Below, piece after piece: positions 54,440 through 62,982 of a DNA stretch of 64,000 nucleotides. This DNA comes from an uncultured Methanobacteriaceae archaeon (GTDB lineage: Archaea; Methanobacteriota; Methanobacteria; Methanobacteriales; Methanobacteriaceae), in NCBI GenBank assembly GCA_947259185.1, contig CAMYKT010000001.1:62001-126000 (forward strand), in the 5' to 3' direction. The position numbers were made by a program, and so were the translations under genes. Position 1 is the stretch's first letter; every line of letters begins with the position of its first letter. Below the pieces are notes generated by a model, which saw nothing but the letters and a program-made list of their open reading frames with translations, was not told where the DNA came from and searched no databases.

Positions 54440-54912
54440 TATTAATCACCTTTAATTTGTGAAATATGGGGTAAAAAGAATTCTAAATTCTTATAAAGAT
54501 CACTTAAAATTATATTCAACATATAATATTTGTAATATCTAAATTAGTTTATTATAAATCTTTATTTATAGTTTATAAATTTATTTAAGTGCTCCTTATG
54601 TTCAAGGTTCAGATGCCTGCGTTAAACATCTATAAAATAAACCTATTGTTTATAGTCTTAATTTTCAGGAATTTTATCCTTATTATAATTGAGAATTAAA
54701 TCAAAAACCCGCCCAAGGGGTACCTTAACTTTTTTTATTTCTAGTATTTAAAAGTGTGGTACTGGTTTTTAGTTATTCATCATTCTCTTAAAAATATAAA
54801 ATTATAAATTCGGGCATAATCTTCTTATAAAGTCTTAATTTTTTTATTTAAATATTATGAATTGGTTAAATCTTAAAATATATTATTGGATACAGTTTAA
54901 TGTAATAATCAA
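54440..54912. other. Gene-free spacer upstream of rps3ae
   Basis: About 470 bases. The part next to rps3ae holds its promoter. The rest is AT-rich with one slightly GC-richer patch near 54590-54630. I find no frame with a ribosome site and no tRNA-like fold; a small RNA cannot be excluded. Confidence 0.4.
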
Positions 54913-55251
54913 TTAAAATAATGGTTTATTCATGAATTCTACATGGCTTTTATATCTTTCCAGCACTTCTTCCACACTTCCTTCATCCAGAACTACCTTT
55001 ATACCGGCATTTTCCAGACCAAATTTAGCATTCATACCTGCCTGGGCACAGATTACCACATCACAATCTTTTATCATATCCAAAAGTATGTTCCATTGAT
55101 GTTTCATAGAGAGATCTATCTGAGATTTTCTATTTTCTAAAAAAGTCAATTTAAGACTTTTTTCATCAAACTCATATACATGTAAAATTCTAGCCTTTCC
55201 AAAATGGGATACTGTATCTCCATCAGAGGTAGTAATTGCAATTTTCATCAA
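54913..55251 (-). CDS. NifX/NifB-type (dinitrogenase FeMo-cofactor) domain protein
   Basis: 112 residues starting KIAITTSDGDTVSHFGKARILHVYEF, the hallmark of the NifX/NifY/NifB C-terminal fold; CAQAGMNAKFGLENAGIKVVLDEGSVEEVLERY ends it. Stand-alone members bind Fe-S or FeMo precursors in the cytoplasm, often without nitrogenase. It lies with a methyltransferase and an iron-sulfur flavoprotein on one strand, suggesting Fe-S or redox handling. Confidence 0.82.
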   Translation of the reverse strand: MMKIAITTSDGDTVSHFGKARILHVYEFDEKSLKLTFLENRKSQIDLSMKHQWNILLDMIKDCDVVICAQAGMNAKFGLENAGIKVVLDEGSVEEVLERYKSHVEFMNKPLF

Positions 55252-55273
55252 ATCACCTTAAAACCATTAAAAA

Positions 55274-56008
55274 TTATTTTAAACCTACAAAAACCGGGGT
55301 TTCCATAGAATCTGGTCTCCATTTATCTTTAGAAAATTCTCCATATATGGAAACAGAGAAACCAGCATTTTTCATTATTTCTGATATCTGCTCTACTTCA
55401 AAAACACCAATGTCATGGCAGTCTATATCAAAATCAACCTTTCCTTTTTCTTTTATCAAAAAAACAAAATTGGCTTGAAATATATTATCTTCTAAATGTG
55501 ACTGGCATATTCTGGCTAACTTTAAATTTTTTTCCACTATAGTGTCAACTGATATCATGCCTTCTACCCAGTTATTCTTATTTATTCCCAGATCAAAAAT
55601 CACCACCCCTCCCTCTTTAAGATGGCTATAAAAATTTTGCAGGGTCGTTTTAAATTCGCTCAGACTTAAATTATAGCTCATGGCACTGAAAAGGCAGGTT
55701 ATAACATCAAATCTTTTATTAATATTCAGATTCTTCATATCTCCTTCAATAAATTTAACATCAGGAACTTTATTCCGGGCAATATCAATCATTTCTTTGT
55801 TAATATCTACTCCCATGACTTTAAATTTATTTTTGAGTAATTGCACATGGCCTCCAGTTCCACATGCCACATCTAAAAGAACATTTCCGGATATCTGATG
55901 CTGCTGGATAACCCCTTCAATAAATTTGCATTCTCGCCTATAATCCTTTTTAGAGTATATTTTATCATAATATTTGGTTAAATTTTTATATAACTCCTGG
56001 CTGGACAT
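55274..56008 (-). CDS. Class I SAM-dependent methyltransferase
   Basis: 244 residues from ATG 56008, which has AGGTG five bases upstream; GTG 56014 is an alternative. The SAM-binding loop is LLDVACGTGGHVQLL with VMGVDINKEMIDIAR, FIEGDMKNL and ITCLFSAMSYNLS. Small-molecule or protein substrate is unknown. Its gene lies between the NifX-like and flavoprotein genes. Confidence 0.85.
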   Translation of the reverse strand: MSSQELYKNLTKYYDKIYSKKDYRRECKFIEGVIQQHQISGNVLLDVACGTGGHVQLLKNKFKVMGVDINKEMIDIARNKVPDVKFIEGDMKNLNINKRFDVITCLFSAMSYNLSLSEFKTTLQNFYSHLKEGGVVIFDLGINKNNWVEGMISVDTIVEKNLKLARICQSHLEDNIFQANFVFLIKEKGKVDFDIDCHDIGVFEVEQISEIMKNAGFSVSIYGEFSKDKWRPDSMETPVFVGLK

Positions 56009-56033
56009 TTCCACACCTGGCGGATATCAAAAA

Positions 56034-56603
56034 TTAATCTTTTATTTTTTTTATAAGAGAGGCCACATTATTTCCAAAACGCTTTATGGTATCCATACCC
56101 TCTTCATCCTCTTCTACTTCTCCCGGAGCCCAACCAAATACCATGTTCCAGTAGGTGGATCCGGGAACAATCATGTCATTGATAAAAAAGAACATGAGCA
56201 TTTCCTGAATGGTGGCAGTATGACCCCCTCTTCGGGCTACAGCAACAGGTCCCCCTACTTTCCAGCTTAAAAATTTATCAGTGGCCCGGGATACCATTCC
56301 AATTCTTTGTAATGCTGCCATAATGGATCCCCGGGCTGTCCCAAAATAAACAGGACTCCCCACAATGAATCCTTCAGATTTCCTGATCTTTTCTATGATT
56401 TCATTTAGCCCGTCATCAATTTTGCACTTTTTTATTTTAGCACATTTAAGACAGGCATGACAGGAATCAATATTCATATTTCTAAGTGATATGATCTCTG
56501 CTTCCAGACCATTTTGCTCTATTTCTTTAGCACATTCTTCAAGAACCTGCATGGTGTTACTTTTTTTCCGGGGGCTGGCACATACCAAAAGCACTTTTTG
56601 CAT
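56034..56603 (-). CDS. Iron-sulfur flavoprotein (Isf-type)
   Basis: 189 residues, flavodoxin-like fold. CASPRKKSNT is the FMN phosphate loop, and the compact cluster motif CHACLKCAKIKKC (CX2CX2CX5C, residues ~50-62) is the Isf signature for one 4Fe-4S. GSPVYFGTARGSIMAALQR binds the isoalloxazine. In methanogens Isf takes electrons from ferredoxin and can reduce O2 or peroxide. Confidence 0.88.
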   Translation of the reverse strand: MQKVLLVCASPRKKSNTMQVLEECAKEIEQNGLEAEIISLRNMNIDSCHACLKCAKIKKCKIDDGLNEIIEKIRKSEGFIVGSPVYFGTARGSIMAALQRIGMVSRATDKFLSWKVGGPVAVARRGGHTATIQEMLMFFFINDMIVPGSTYWNMVFGWAPGEVEEDEEGMDTIKRFGNNVASLIKKIKD

Positions 56604-57283
56604 AAAATCACTCCTTTAAAATTATTTTATCTATTTTTATTTATATAACTTAACTAAAAATCTTTAAAATAATATTTTAATCTTTATTAGTTACTATATC
56701 TCTAATTTGTATTTTTAAAGCAATTTTAAGATTTTAAATATAATATTAGGGACTATGCTCAGTTATAGAGATTAAAAAAATAATCTAAACTTAAGAAATA
56801 TCTGTGGATTATTATTTTTTTTCATTTATAAGGTGAACTTCTTTGTAAAGGAGTCATGGTCATTATGTTGTTTAATTGTCCTGTTTTTCCAGAAATATTA
56901 GAGAATACTGGTGGAAAGAATTTTAAACATAGGATTAAATAAATAGGAATCAATAAGAACTGTTATTTTATCCGTAATATAATATAAATGCCCTTTTTAG
57001 CCAGTATTTATTAAAGTATGTATTGATAATTCACCTACAAAATTAATCCATAACTGATTATACATCCAAATCAGGCATAGGTCCGCTTTAGGACTATAGT
57101 CCGTTTTAAACCTTAAAACTGGAAAAGCTTATGAATATTTTTTATTCTATTCTTTTTTAGAATATATTTGCCTCAAAATTGAATTAAAGTAAAATAAGAT
57201 AATAAAAAATGACTTTCTGGCTCAAGAGTCTCTTTTTAAGTATTATTCTTCCCCTTAAACTATTTCAAAATAAAATAAAATTT
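56604..57283. other. Long gene-free region with a short perfect palindrome
   Basis: 680 bases, mostly AT-rich. It contains GGACTATAGTCC (57091-57102), a perfect 12-bp palindrome, preceded by GGTCCG at 57080-57085. A 28-codon frame after AAAGGAG (56856-56942) looks weakly coding at best. No RNA gene is recognised. Confidence 0.4.
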
Positions 57284-58054
57284 TCATAATTCATCCACTT
57301 CGGCCCCGGATAAAGCGTGCTGGCAGGGACAATCTTCTTCATAACTCAGGGACTTAATTGTGGATTCTATAAGATCAACCAGGTCGGCTTTTCTTTTTTC
57401 CATTATTTCAAATACTTCGTCTATGGTTAATTTGTGGGGAGAGATAGATGCCGCATAATTGGAAACCAGGCAGATACTTGAATAACACATTTCCAATTCT
57501 CTGGAGAGTATAACTTCAGGTATTCCTGTCATACCTACCAGGGTTCCGCCTAGAATTTGAAACATCTTAATTTCAGCAGCAGTTTCAAAACGAGGTCCTT
57601 CCGTACACACGTATACTCCTTGATCAATTACCTTGCCAGAAGATACTAAAACAGATCTTAAATGACTACAGTAAGGGGAGGTAATGTCTATATGAACGGT
57701 GCGTTCATCATAGAAAGTTCCGGGGCGCATTTTAGTAAAATCAAGAAAATCGTGAGGTATAACAAAATCTCCTGGTGCAACTGATTCTTTAAGTGATCCC
57801 ACTGCATTGGTTGCTAAAATTTGAGTTACCCCTATCTTCTTCAAGGCCCATAAATTGGCCCGGTAATTAATCATATGGGGTGGATAATCATGATCAGATG
57901 CGTGGCGAGGAATGAAAGCTATGTCCTTTTCATGGAATCTAAATAATGATATCTCGGGAGAATTACCATAAGGTGTTTTAATTACTTTTTTTTTTATGTC
58001 CTGTCCATGTTCTGTAATTTCATAAACTCCAGTACCGCCAATAATCCCTATCAT
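57284..58054 (-). CDS. mtnP: S-methyl-5'-thioadenosine/thioinosine phosphorylase
   Basis: 256 residues of the PNP/MTAP family: IGIIGGTGVYEI, FIPRHASDHDYPPHMINYRANLWALKKIGV, YVCTEGPRFETAAEIKMF and VGMTGIPEVILSRELEM. It recycles methylthioadenosine; in methanogens it may prefer methylthioinosine. ATG 58054 is preferred because GGTGA lies just upstream; 58069 is the longer option. Confidence 0.9.
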   Translation of the reverse strand: MIGIIGGTGVYEITEHGQDIKKKVIKTPYGNSPEISLFRFHEKDIAFIPRHASDHDYPPHMINYRANLWALKKIGVTQILATNAVGSLKESVAPGDFVIPHDFLDFTKMRPGTFYDERTVHIDITSPYCSHLRSVLVSSGKVIDQGVYVCTEGPRFETAAEIKMFQILGGTLVGMTGIPEVILSRELEMCYSSICLVSNYAASISPHKLTIDEVFEIMEKRKADLVDLIESTIKSLSYEEDCPCQHALSGAEVDEL

Positions 58055-58189
58055 TAATTCACCAACCAATTTGATTATAATTATTATCTAAACCCTGAAC
58101 TAATAAAAAATCCAGTATGAAATGGATATTAATAAATTAAGCATGCATTTTTCTAAATTTATGCAGATTTAAAAAATAAATTAAGGGAA

Positions 58190-59638
58190 TTAACCCTTGG
58201 CTACACCTAAAGGAACCATTTTAGCAACTAGTTTAGAAATACCTGACTTATGGACAGTATCTACGACTTCATCAACGTCTTTATAGGCACCTGGTGCTTC
58301 TTCAGCCACCACGGGCATGGAAGTTGCCTTTATGACAATGCCTTTACTTTCCAGGTATTTTTGAACTTCTTCTCCCTTATACTCTCTTTTAGCCCCAGCC
58401 CTACTCATCTTTCGACCGGCTCCATGAGCGGTTGAACCGAATGTTTCTTCCATAGCAGTTTGAGTACCATGGAGTAGGTAAGAAGCAGTACCCATGGTAC
58501 CGGGAATCAATACTGGCTGGCCAGTTTCCCTATAATCAGAGGGTATTTCTTTTCTACCTGGTCCGAATGCACGGGTAGCTCCCTTACGATGCACATATAA
58601 CTTGGTGGCCTTACCCTTTATTTCATGGACTTCTTTTTTGGCAATGTTATGGGCCACATCATAGAGCACGCTCATCCCCATATCTTCTGCACTTTTTTGG
58701 AAAATCTCTTCAAAAGATTCCCTTACCCAGTGCAAAATCATTTGCCGATTAGCCCAACCATAATTGGCTGCTGCTGCCATGGCTTTAAAATAATCCTGGG
58801 CTTCATCAGAATCTACAGGTGCACAGGCAAGTTGCCGATCAGGAATATTTATTTTATGCCGTTTATAAGCTTTATCCATTATCCGAAGGTAATCTGAGCA
58901 GACCTGATGGCCACAACCCCTGGATCCAGAATGAATAAGCACGGTTATTTCACCTTCTTTGATTCCAAATTTTTCAGCAGCAGATGGCTTAAAAATGCTT
59001 TCAACTTTTTGAACTTCTAAAAAATGATTACCAGAACCTAATGAACCTAATTGGGGAATACCTCTCTTTTTAGCCTTTTCACTGACTTTTTCAGAGTCAG
59101 CGTCTTCCATTTTCCCATTTTCTTCCAGATATTTTAAGTCTTCTTCCCAACCATAACCATTTTCCACAGCCCATTCTGCGCCCTGGTCAAGTACTTCATC
59201 TATCTGGCCTCCAGCAAGTCTTAATTTTCCCTTACTCCCTACTCCAGATGGAACATTTTTAAAAAGGGTATTTATGAGTTCTTTGATTTTTGGTTGGATT
59301 TCTTCCTGGGTGAGGTTTGTTCTTACCATTCTGACACCACAATTTATATCGAATCCAACCCCCCCTGGACTTATAACCCCGGTTCTGGCACTGAATGCAC
59401 CTACTCCTCCAATACTGAAACCATATCCAAAGTGGATATCAGGTAATCCAATGGAAAACTTTTGAATTCCTGGTAAAGATGCCACATTGGCCACCTGATC
59501 CACAGCACCTTTTTCCAGATCTTTTATTGAACTATCATCCAGAAAAATTCGTCCAGGAACCCTCATACCTTTTTTATAGTCGCTGGGAACTTCCCAAACA
59601 CAATCTCTAACTTTGTTTAGAACTTCTTCCATACTCAT
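58190..59638 (-). CDS. rtcB: RNA-splicing ligase RtcB
   Basis: 482 residues. DINCGVRMVRT holds the Mn-binding Asp and Cys, GSLGSGNHFLEVQ and HSGSRGCGHQVCSDY the other metal ligands, and HGAGRKMSRAGAK the catalytic His-Gly-GMP loop. It joins tRNA exons such as those of the split tRNA-Met at 25198. No intein is present. The archease gene lies close upstream on the same strand. Confidence 0.96.
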   Translation of the reverse strand: MSMEEVLNKVRDCVWEVPSDYKKGMRVPGRIFLDDSSIKDLEKGAVDQVANVASLPGIQKFSIGLPDIHFGYGFSIGGVGAFSARTGVISPGGVGFDINCGVRMVRTNLTQEEIQPKIKELINTLFKNVPSGVGSKGKLRLAGGQIDEVLDQGAEWAVENGYGWEEDLKYLEENGKMEDADSEKVSEKAKKRGIPQLGSLGSGNHFLEVQKVESIFKPSAAEKFGIKEGEITVLIHSGSRGCGHQVCSDYLRIMDKAYKRHKINIPDRQLACAPVDSDEAQDYFKAMAAAANYGWANRQMILHWVRESFEEIFQKSAEDMGMSVLYDVAHNIAKKEVHEIKGKATKLYVHRKGATRAFGPGRKEIPSDYRETGQPVLIPGTMGTASYLLHGTQTAMEETFGSTAHGAGRKMSRAGAKREYKGEEVQKYLESKGIVIKATSMPVVAEEAPGAYKDVDEVVDTVHKSGISKLVAKMVPLGVAKG

Positions 59639-59791
59639 AATAACCCTCTATAAATTTTTTTAAATTTAACTACTTCATGATGGATAAAATCCACCAGAAA
59701 TCATTATTTAATAAAATATAATCATAATATAAAATCAATAAAAAACCCTCTTAACTTTCTATTCTTCTCAATCTTTGAAGGAGGATACTTT

Positions 59792-60247
59792 TCATAAATC
59801 TAATATAACTCTCACCTTATATCCATTTTCCTCTATAACTTCCATCATATGGAAAGTAACTGCCTTTACTTCATCCCGTCTTTCATGAATTTTAGGGTTG
59901 AATTCTTCACCACTGAGCAAACCATGGAGAACATAATCTTCCCCCAGTTTTTCAATATTCACCTTAAAATCTGAAAATACTAGAAATTCCACATCATGCA
60001 AAAATATGAGTTCTTCCAGGTAATCATAAAGAAGAGATACTTTATCTTCTGATTTAACTTCAATTTCTCTTTTTTCCACTTTCTGGACCTGGGAAGTACT
60101 GGTCATTACTTCGAACATAGCCAGACCAGCATTTTCAAATGACTCTTCTAAGGTAGATCCATAAGCCCAGTAACCTGCATCTGCAGTTACATCAAAAAAT
60201 TCGAATTTAATCCGGGACCCATTACTTGAATCAAAATTACTATTCAA
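59792..60247 (-). CDS. Archease (RtcB activator)
   Basis: 151 residues starting at TTG 60247, chosen because AAGGAGAG lies seven bases upstream. FEFFDVTADAGYWAYGSTLEESFENAGLAMFEVMT is the family signature, with Asp residues that bind calcium or activate RtcB. A longer frame from ATG 60304 adds 19 residues not typical of archeases. It lies 153 bases before rtcB, fitting the archease-RtcB partnership. Confidence 0.9.
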   Translation of the reverse strand: MNSNFDSSNGSRIKFEFFDVTADAGYWAYGSTLEESFENAGLAMFEVMTSTSQVQKVEKREIEVKSEDKVSLLYDYLEELIFLHDVEFLVFSDFKVNIEKLGEDYVLHGLLSGEEFNPKIHERRDEVKAVTFHMMEVIEENGYKVRVILDL

Positions 60248-60481
60248 AATATAACTCTCCTTAATTAAGGGTGTTTTAACATTAGGGATAATTTTATAGG
60301 GCATTTGAGACTTATTAACCCAATTTTAATGCATAAATATTGATTAAATGGATATTAATGGAATCGTGTATTGATTATTTCTATATACCTGTTCTAATAA
60401 CATGGATTACTTTTCACACGCTCTCTATCTCTTTTTTTAAATAGTTCTTTAAACAAGTATGCTTATCTGGAAGTGATTTTA

Positions 60482-60661
60482 ATGTTTAAACTTAGCAAAT
60501 CTGATTCAATTCCAAATTTAAGAAAAAAAAGGTCTTTAATTGATTTAGGACCCATTGACATTCAATCATGCATGGTGATACTCTTTATCACTATATTAAT
60601 TTTGGCAAGCATAGTTTATGCGACTGCTATCCCTAACTCGAATTTCCCGGCAGGAGTATAA
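60482..60661 (+). CDS. Small membrane protein, 59 residues
   Basis: ATG 60482 follows GGAAGTGAT. The protein has a basic N-terminal part (LSKSDSIPNLRKKRSLIDLG), then one strong membrane helix (CMVILFITILILASIVYATA) and a short tail. It is opposite in strand to its neighbours. Composition looks genuine, but I recognise no family, so it may be a lineage-specific peptide. Confidence 0.45.
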   Translation: MFKLSKSDSIPNLRKKRSLIDLGPIDIQSCMVILFITILILASIVYATAIPNSNFPAGV

Positions 60662-60708
60662 ATCTACAAGACCTCCTAAAAATTTCCTGCCAAACCCCCC
60701 ATATTAAT

Positions 60709-61842
60709 TCAGGATTTAGAGGTAGCCATGCATTTATTGATTTCCTCCTGGTTGAATCTTAAAATTATCAGCCGGGAGTTCCCTCTCATTCCTTTTCCTG
60801 TGAATTTGGTATCTATCAATCTTAAAAACTCTAATTTATCCAGCATCCTATTAAATGAGGAATAACTACTTCCTTCTTTTTCCTTAAAAAGTTTATACAA
60901 ATCTCCTGCAGTTAAATTTTCATCATTACATTTACTTATTATTTTAAGAAGATCTGATTCTACAGAGGATAATGATTTAAGGGTATGCATAAGATTCACC
61001 GGTCCGCTGCTTTTTACTGCCTGGTCTAAATGTTTTTTTTCTATAGTACGTGAAGCTTCAGCCTCTGCAAGATTACCACATACTCTCAAAAGATCAATAC
61101 CTACTCTTAAATCTCCATTTTCTGAAGCATAGTTTGCTATTTCTTCCAGAATTTCATCTGAAACCACATCTGGATAGAAACCTATTTTAACCCTATCCTT
61201 TAAAATGTCGAACATTTCCCGGTGACTATAAGGTGAAAAAACAATTTCCTGGGGAATAAAAACCGAGTTCACATTTTTGTCCAGAGCATATCTGAACTCT
61301 ATATCTGATAGGATGGCAAAAACTCCAGTTCTAACTCCGGGAAATACTTCATATGCTCTTAAAATATCATAAAATATTTTATTAGCATTTTTACTGTGGA
61401 AAAGATAATTCACATCATCTAAAGCAATTACCAGGGCTTTTTTATCAGATGCCAGTTTCTGCATAATACTCTGATAGATCCTGGAAAATGGAACCCCTGT
61501 TTCAGGAGGATAATGTCCGAAAATTTTATTGTAAATCTGGGAAAAAATTCCAAAACGGGTGGTATGCAACTGACAATTTATATAACAAGAAACAACCTGT
61601 TCAGAACTGCTTTCAACCATTTCAAAGACTTTTTTAATAGCAGTGGTTTTACCAGTGGCACACGAACCAAGTATAACTGAATTAACTGGCCTTCCTTCTT
61701 TTAAAGCAGGGCGAATGCAAATAGCTAGAGCTTCCATCTGTGAATCCCGATAGTTATAATTTTTAGGAACATAATCTGGATTAAAGGCATTAATCTCCTT
61801 AAAAATGGTTTCATCATGTAGTAGGATGTCTTTTATATCCAT
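60709..61842 (-). CDS. cdc6: Orc1/Cdc6-family replication initiator
   Basis: 377 residues. AAA+ Walker A GSCATGKTTAIKK, Walker B VIALDDVNYLFH, sensor-like GVFAILSDIEFRYALD, and a C-terminal winged helix (residues ~300-375). NYRDSQMEALAICI is the usual N-terminal Orc/Cdc6 signature. The Walker A Ser-Cys-Ala is unusual compared with GxxGxGKT. It is probably the second Cdc6 paralogue typical of Methanobacteriales. No origin repeats were found beside it. Confidence 0.88.
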   Translation of the reverse strand: MDIKDILLHDETIFKEINAFNPDYVPKNYNYRDSQMEALAICIRPALKEGRPVNSVILGSCATGKTTAIKKVFEMVESSSEQVVSCYINCQLHTTRFGIFSQIYNKIFGHYPPETGVPFSRIYQSIMQKLASDKKALVIALDDVNYLFHSKNANKIFYDILRAYEVFPGVRTGVFAILSDIEFRYALDKNVNSVFIPQEIVFSPYSHREMFDILKDRVKIGFYPDVVSDEILEEIANYASENGDLRVGIDLLRVCGNLAEAEASRTIEKKHLDQAVKSSGPVNLMHTLKSLSSVESDLLKIISKCNDENLTAGDLYKLFKEKEGSSYSSFNRMLDKLEFLRLIDTKFTGKGMRGNSRLIILRFNQEEINKCMATSKS

Positions 61843-61927
61843 AACATTACCTTTGTTTTACCTAATATAAATTATATATAATAGTTAAAGTATGGAAACT
61901 TCAATGGATGCTGGCTATGCAATACAT

Positions 61928-62662
61928 TTAATTTTTTAAAAACTTTTCTAAATCATTTAAACGGGCTAAATCATATACTTCAACTTTTTCGTTTTTTATT
62001 ATCCATTGAATTAATTTTTCAGCATATTCCAATTTTAATGCTTTAATGGGATCAGCAGGCCCCACTTCGGAATCTATTTCGGGCCGGGAATATTTGCTAA
62101 CTACCTTCCCAAAGTCCATCCCTGCTAAAATTATTTTTTTAGCCCCTAATTTCACTGCTAAAAAAACTGCCCGGTCTCCATCAGTAAATCCTCCAAAATT
62201 ATGCACATATTTCAAAGGAACACTTTGAGTGGTTCCCATAACCTTTTTTAAGGAACCTGAATATTTTAAAATATTTTCCAGATTATTTCCATGGGCATGT
62301 ACCACCATACATGCATTTTTATTATTTGCACTTAATAAATCATCTATCTTACCATCTAAATCAGTTACAATTATGTGTGGGACCATATCCTCTTCTAAAA
62401 GGGCAGTAGTTGCTCCATCAGCAGCAACCAGAATAAAATTATCGGAGTAAACTTTTTTTATAGATTTTACATGCTTTTTGAGGGAAGGACCTGCTCCAAA
62501 TACAATGAAATTTTCTCCAGAAGGCAATTCTGAAAATGAAAGTGCACCTGCTTTACTTAATATTTCATTTAAGCTCCGGGCTGTTTTCTCATCATCTTCT
62601 TTGCGAAATCCAAATTTTTTTAGAATTTCTTCATACCAACCCATCCAAACTTCAAGTTCCAT
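61928..62662 (-). CDS. mptE: 6-hydroxymethyl-7,8-dihydropterin pyrophosphokinase MptE (DUF115)
   Basis: 244 residues. FIVFGAGPSLKKHVKSIKK, LVAADGATTALLEEDMVPHIIVTDLDG and VVHAHGNN form the DUF115/MptE core. MptE makes the pterin diphosphate used for tetrahydromethanopterin, the C1 carrier after formylmethanofuran. ATG 62662 gives the longer form; ATG 62644 is also possible. Confidence 0.85.
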   Translation of the reverse strand: MELEVWMGWYEEILKKFGFRKEDDEKTARSLNEILSKAGALSFSELPSGENFIVFGAGPSLKKHVKSIKKVYSDNFILVAADGATTALLEEDMVPHIIVTDLDGKIDDLLSANNKNACMVVHAHGNNLENILKYSGSLKKVMGTTQSVPLKYVHNFGGFTDGDRAVFLAVKLGAKKIILAGMDFGKVVSKYSRPEIDSEVGPADPIKALKLEYAEKLIQWIIKNEKVEVYDLARLNDLEKFLKN

Positions 62663-62982
62663 GTAATTAAATTAATAGATACCCTAAATAAATTTATCAC
62701 ATCAAGGGACTACAAATATTCAATTAATCCATTTTTAATGATATTCCTGCCTATGTATTTATTAAAGGACTAAAAAATGATTAAAACATCAATCTTTCAT
62801 TTTATAATTCAAAAAAATTTCAAAATATTTGCACTGAATATTAATTTTTTCATTTAATTGATTAAGAATAAATCTTTTTATAATCCAAGTTATAAATGGT
62901 AGATTAAAATTTATAATTCTTTGAAACTAAAATAACCTAAGATCAAAATCCCTAATTATGATCTGGTTGGAGGTTTGTTATA
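62663..62982. other. Divergent promoter region
   Basis: 320 AT-rich bases between mptE and the aminotransferase. TATA-like elements (TTTTATAATC near 62877-62886 and GTTATAAATG near 62889-62898) point toward the plus-strand gene. No frames or RNA folds are visible. Confidence 0.4.

Noticed and set aside
54440..54912. C/D-box small RNA in the spacer upstream of rps3ae
   Set aside because: An ATGATGA-like box occurs on the minus strand but no properly spaced CTGA box was found.
56856..56942. 28-codon frame after AAAGGAG
   Set aside because: No recognisable domain or helix and isolated in AT-rich DNA; a chance frame is as likely.
61843..61927. Possible replication origin beside cdc6
   Set aside because: The spacer is only 85 bases and lacks repeated origin-recognition-box-like elements; this looks like the non-origin Cdc6 paralogue.
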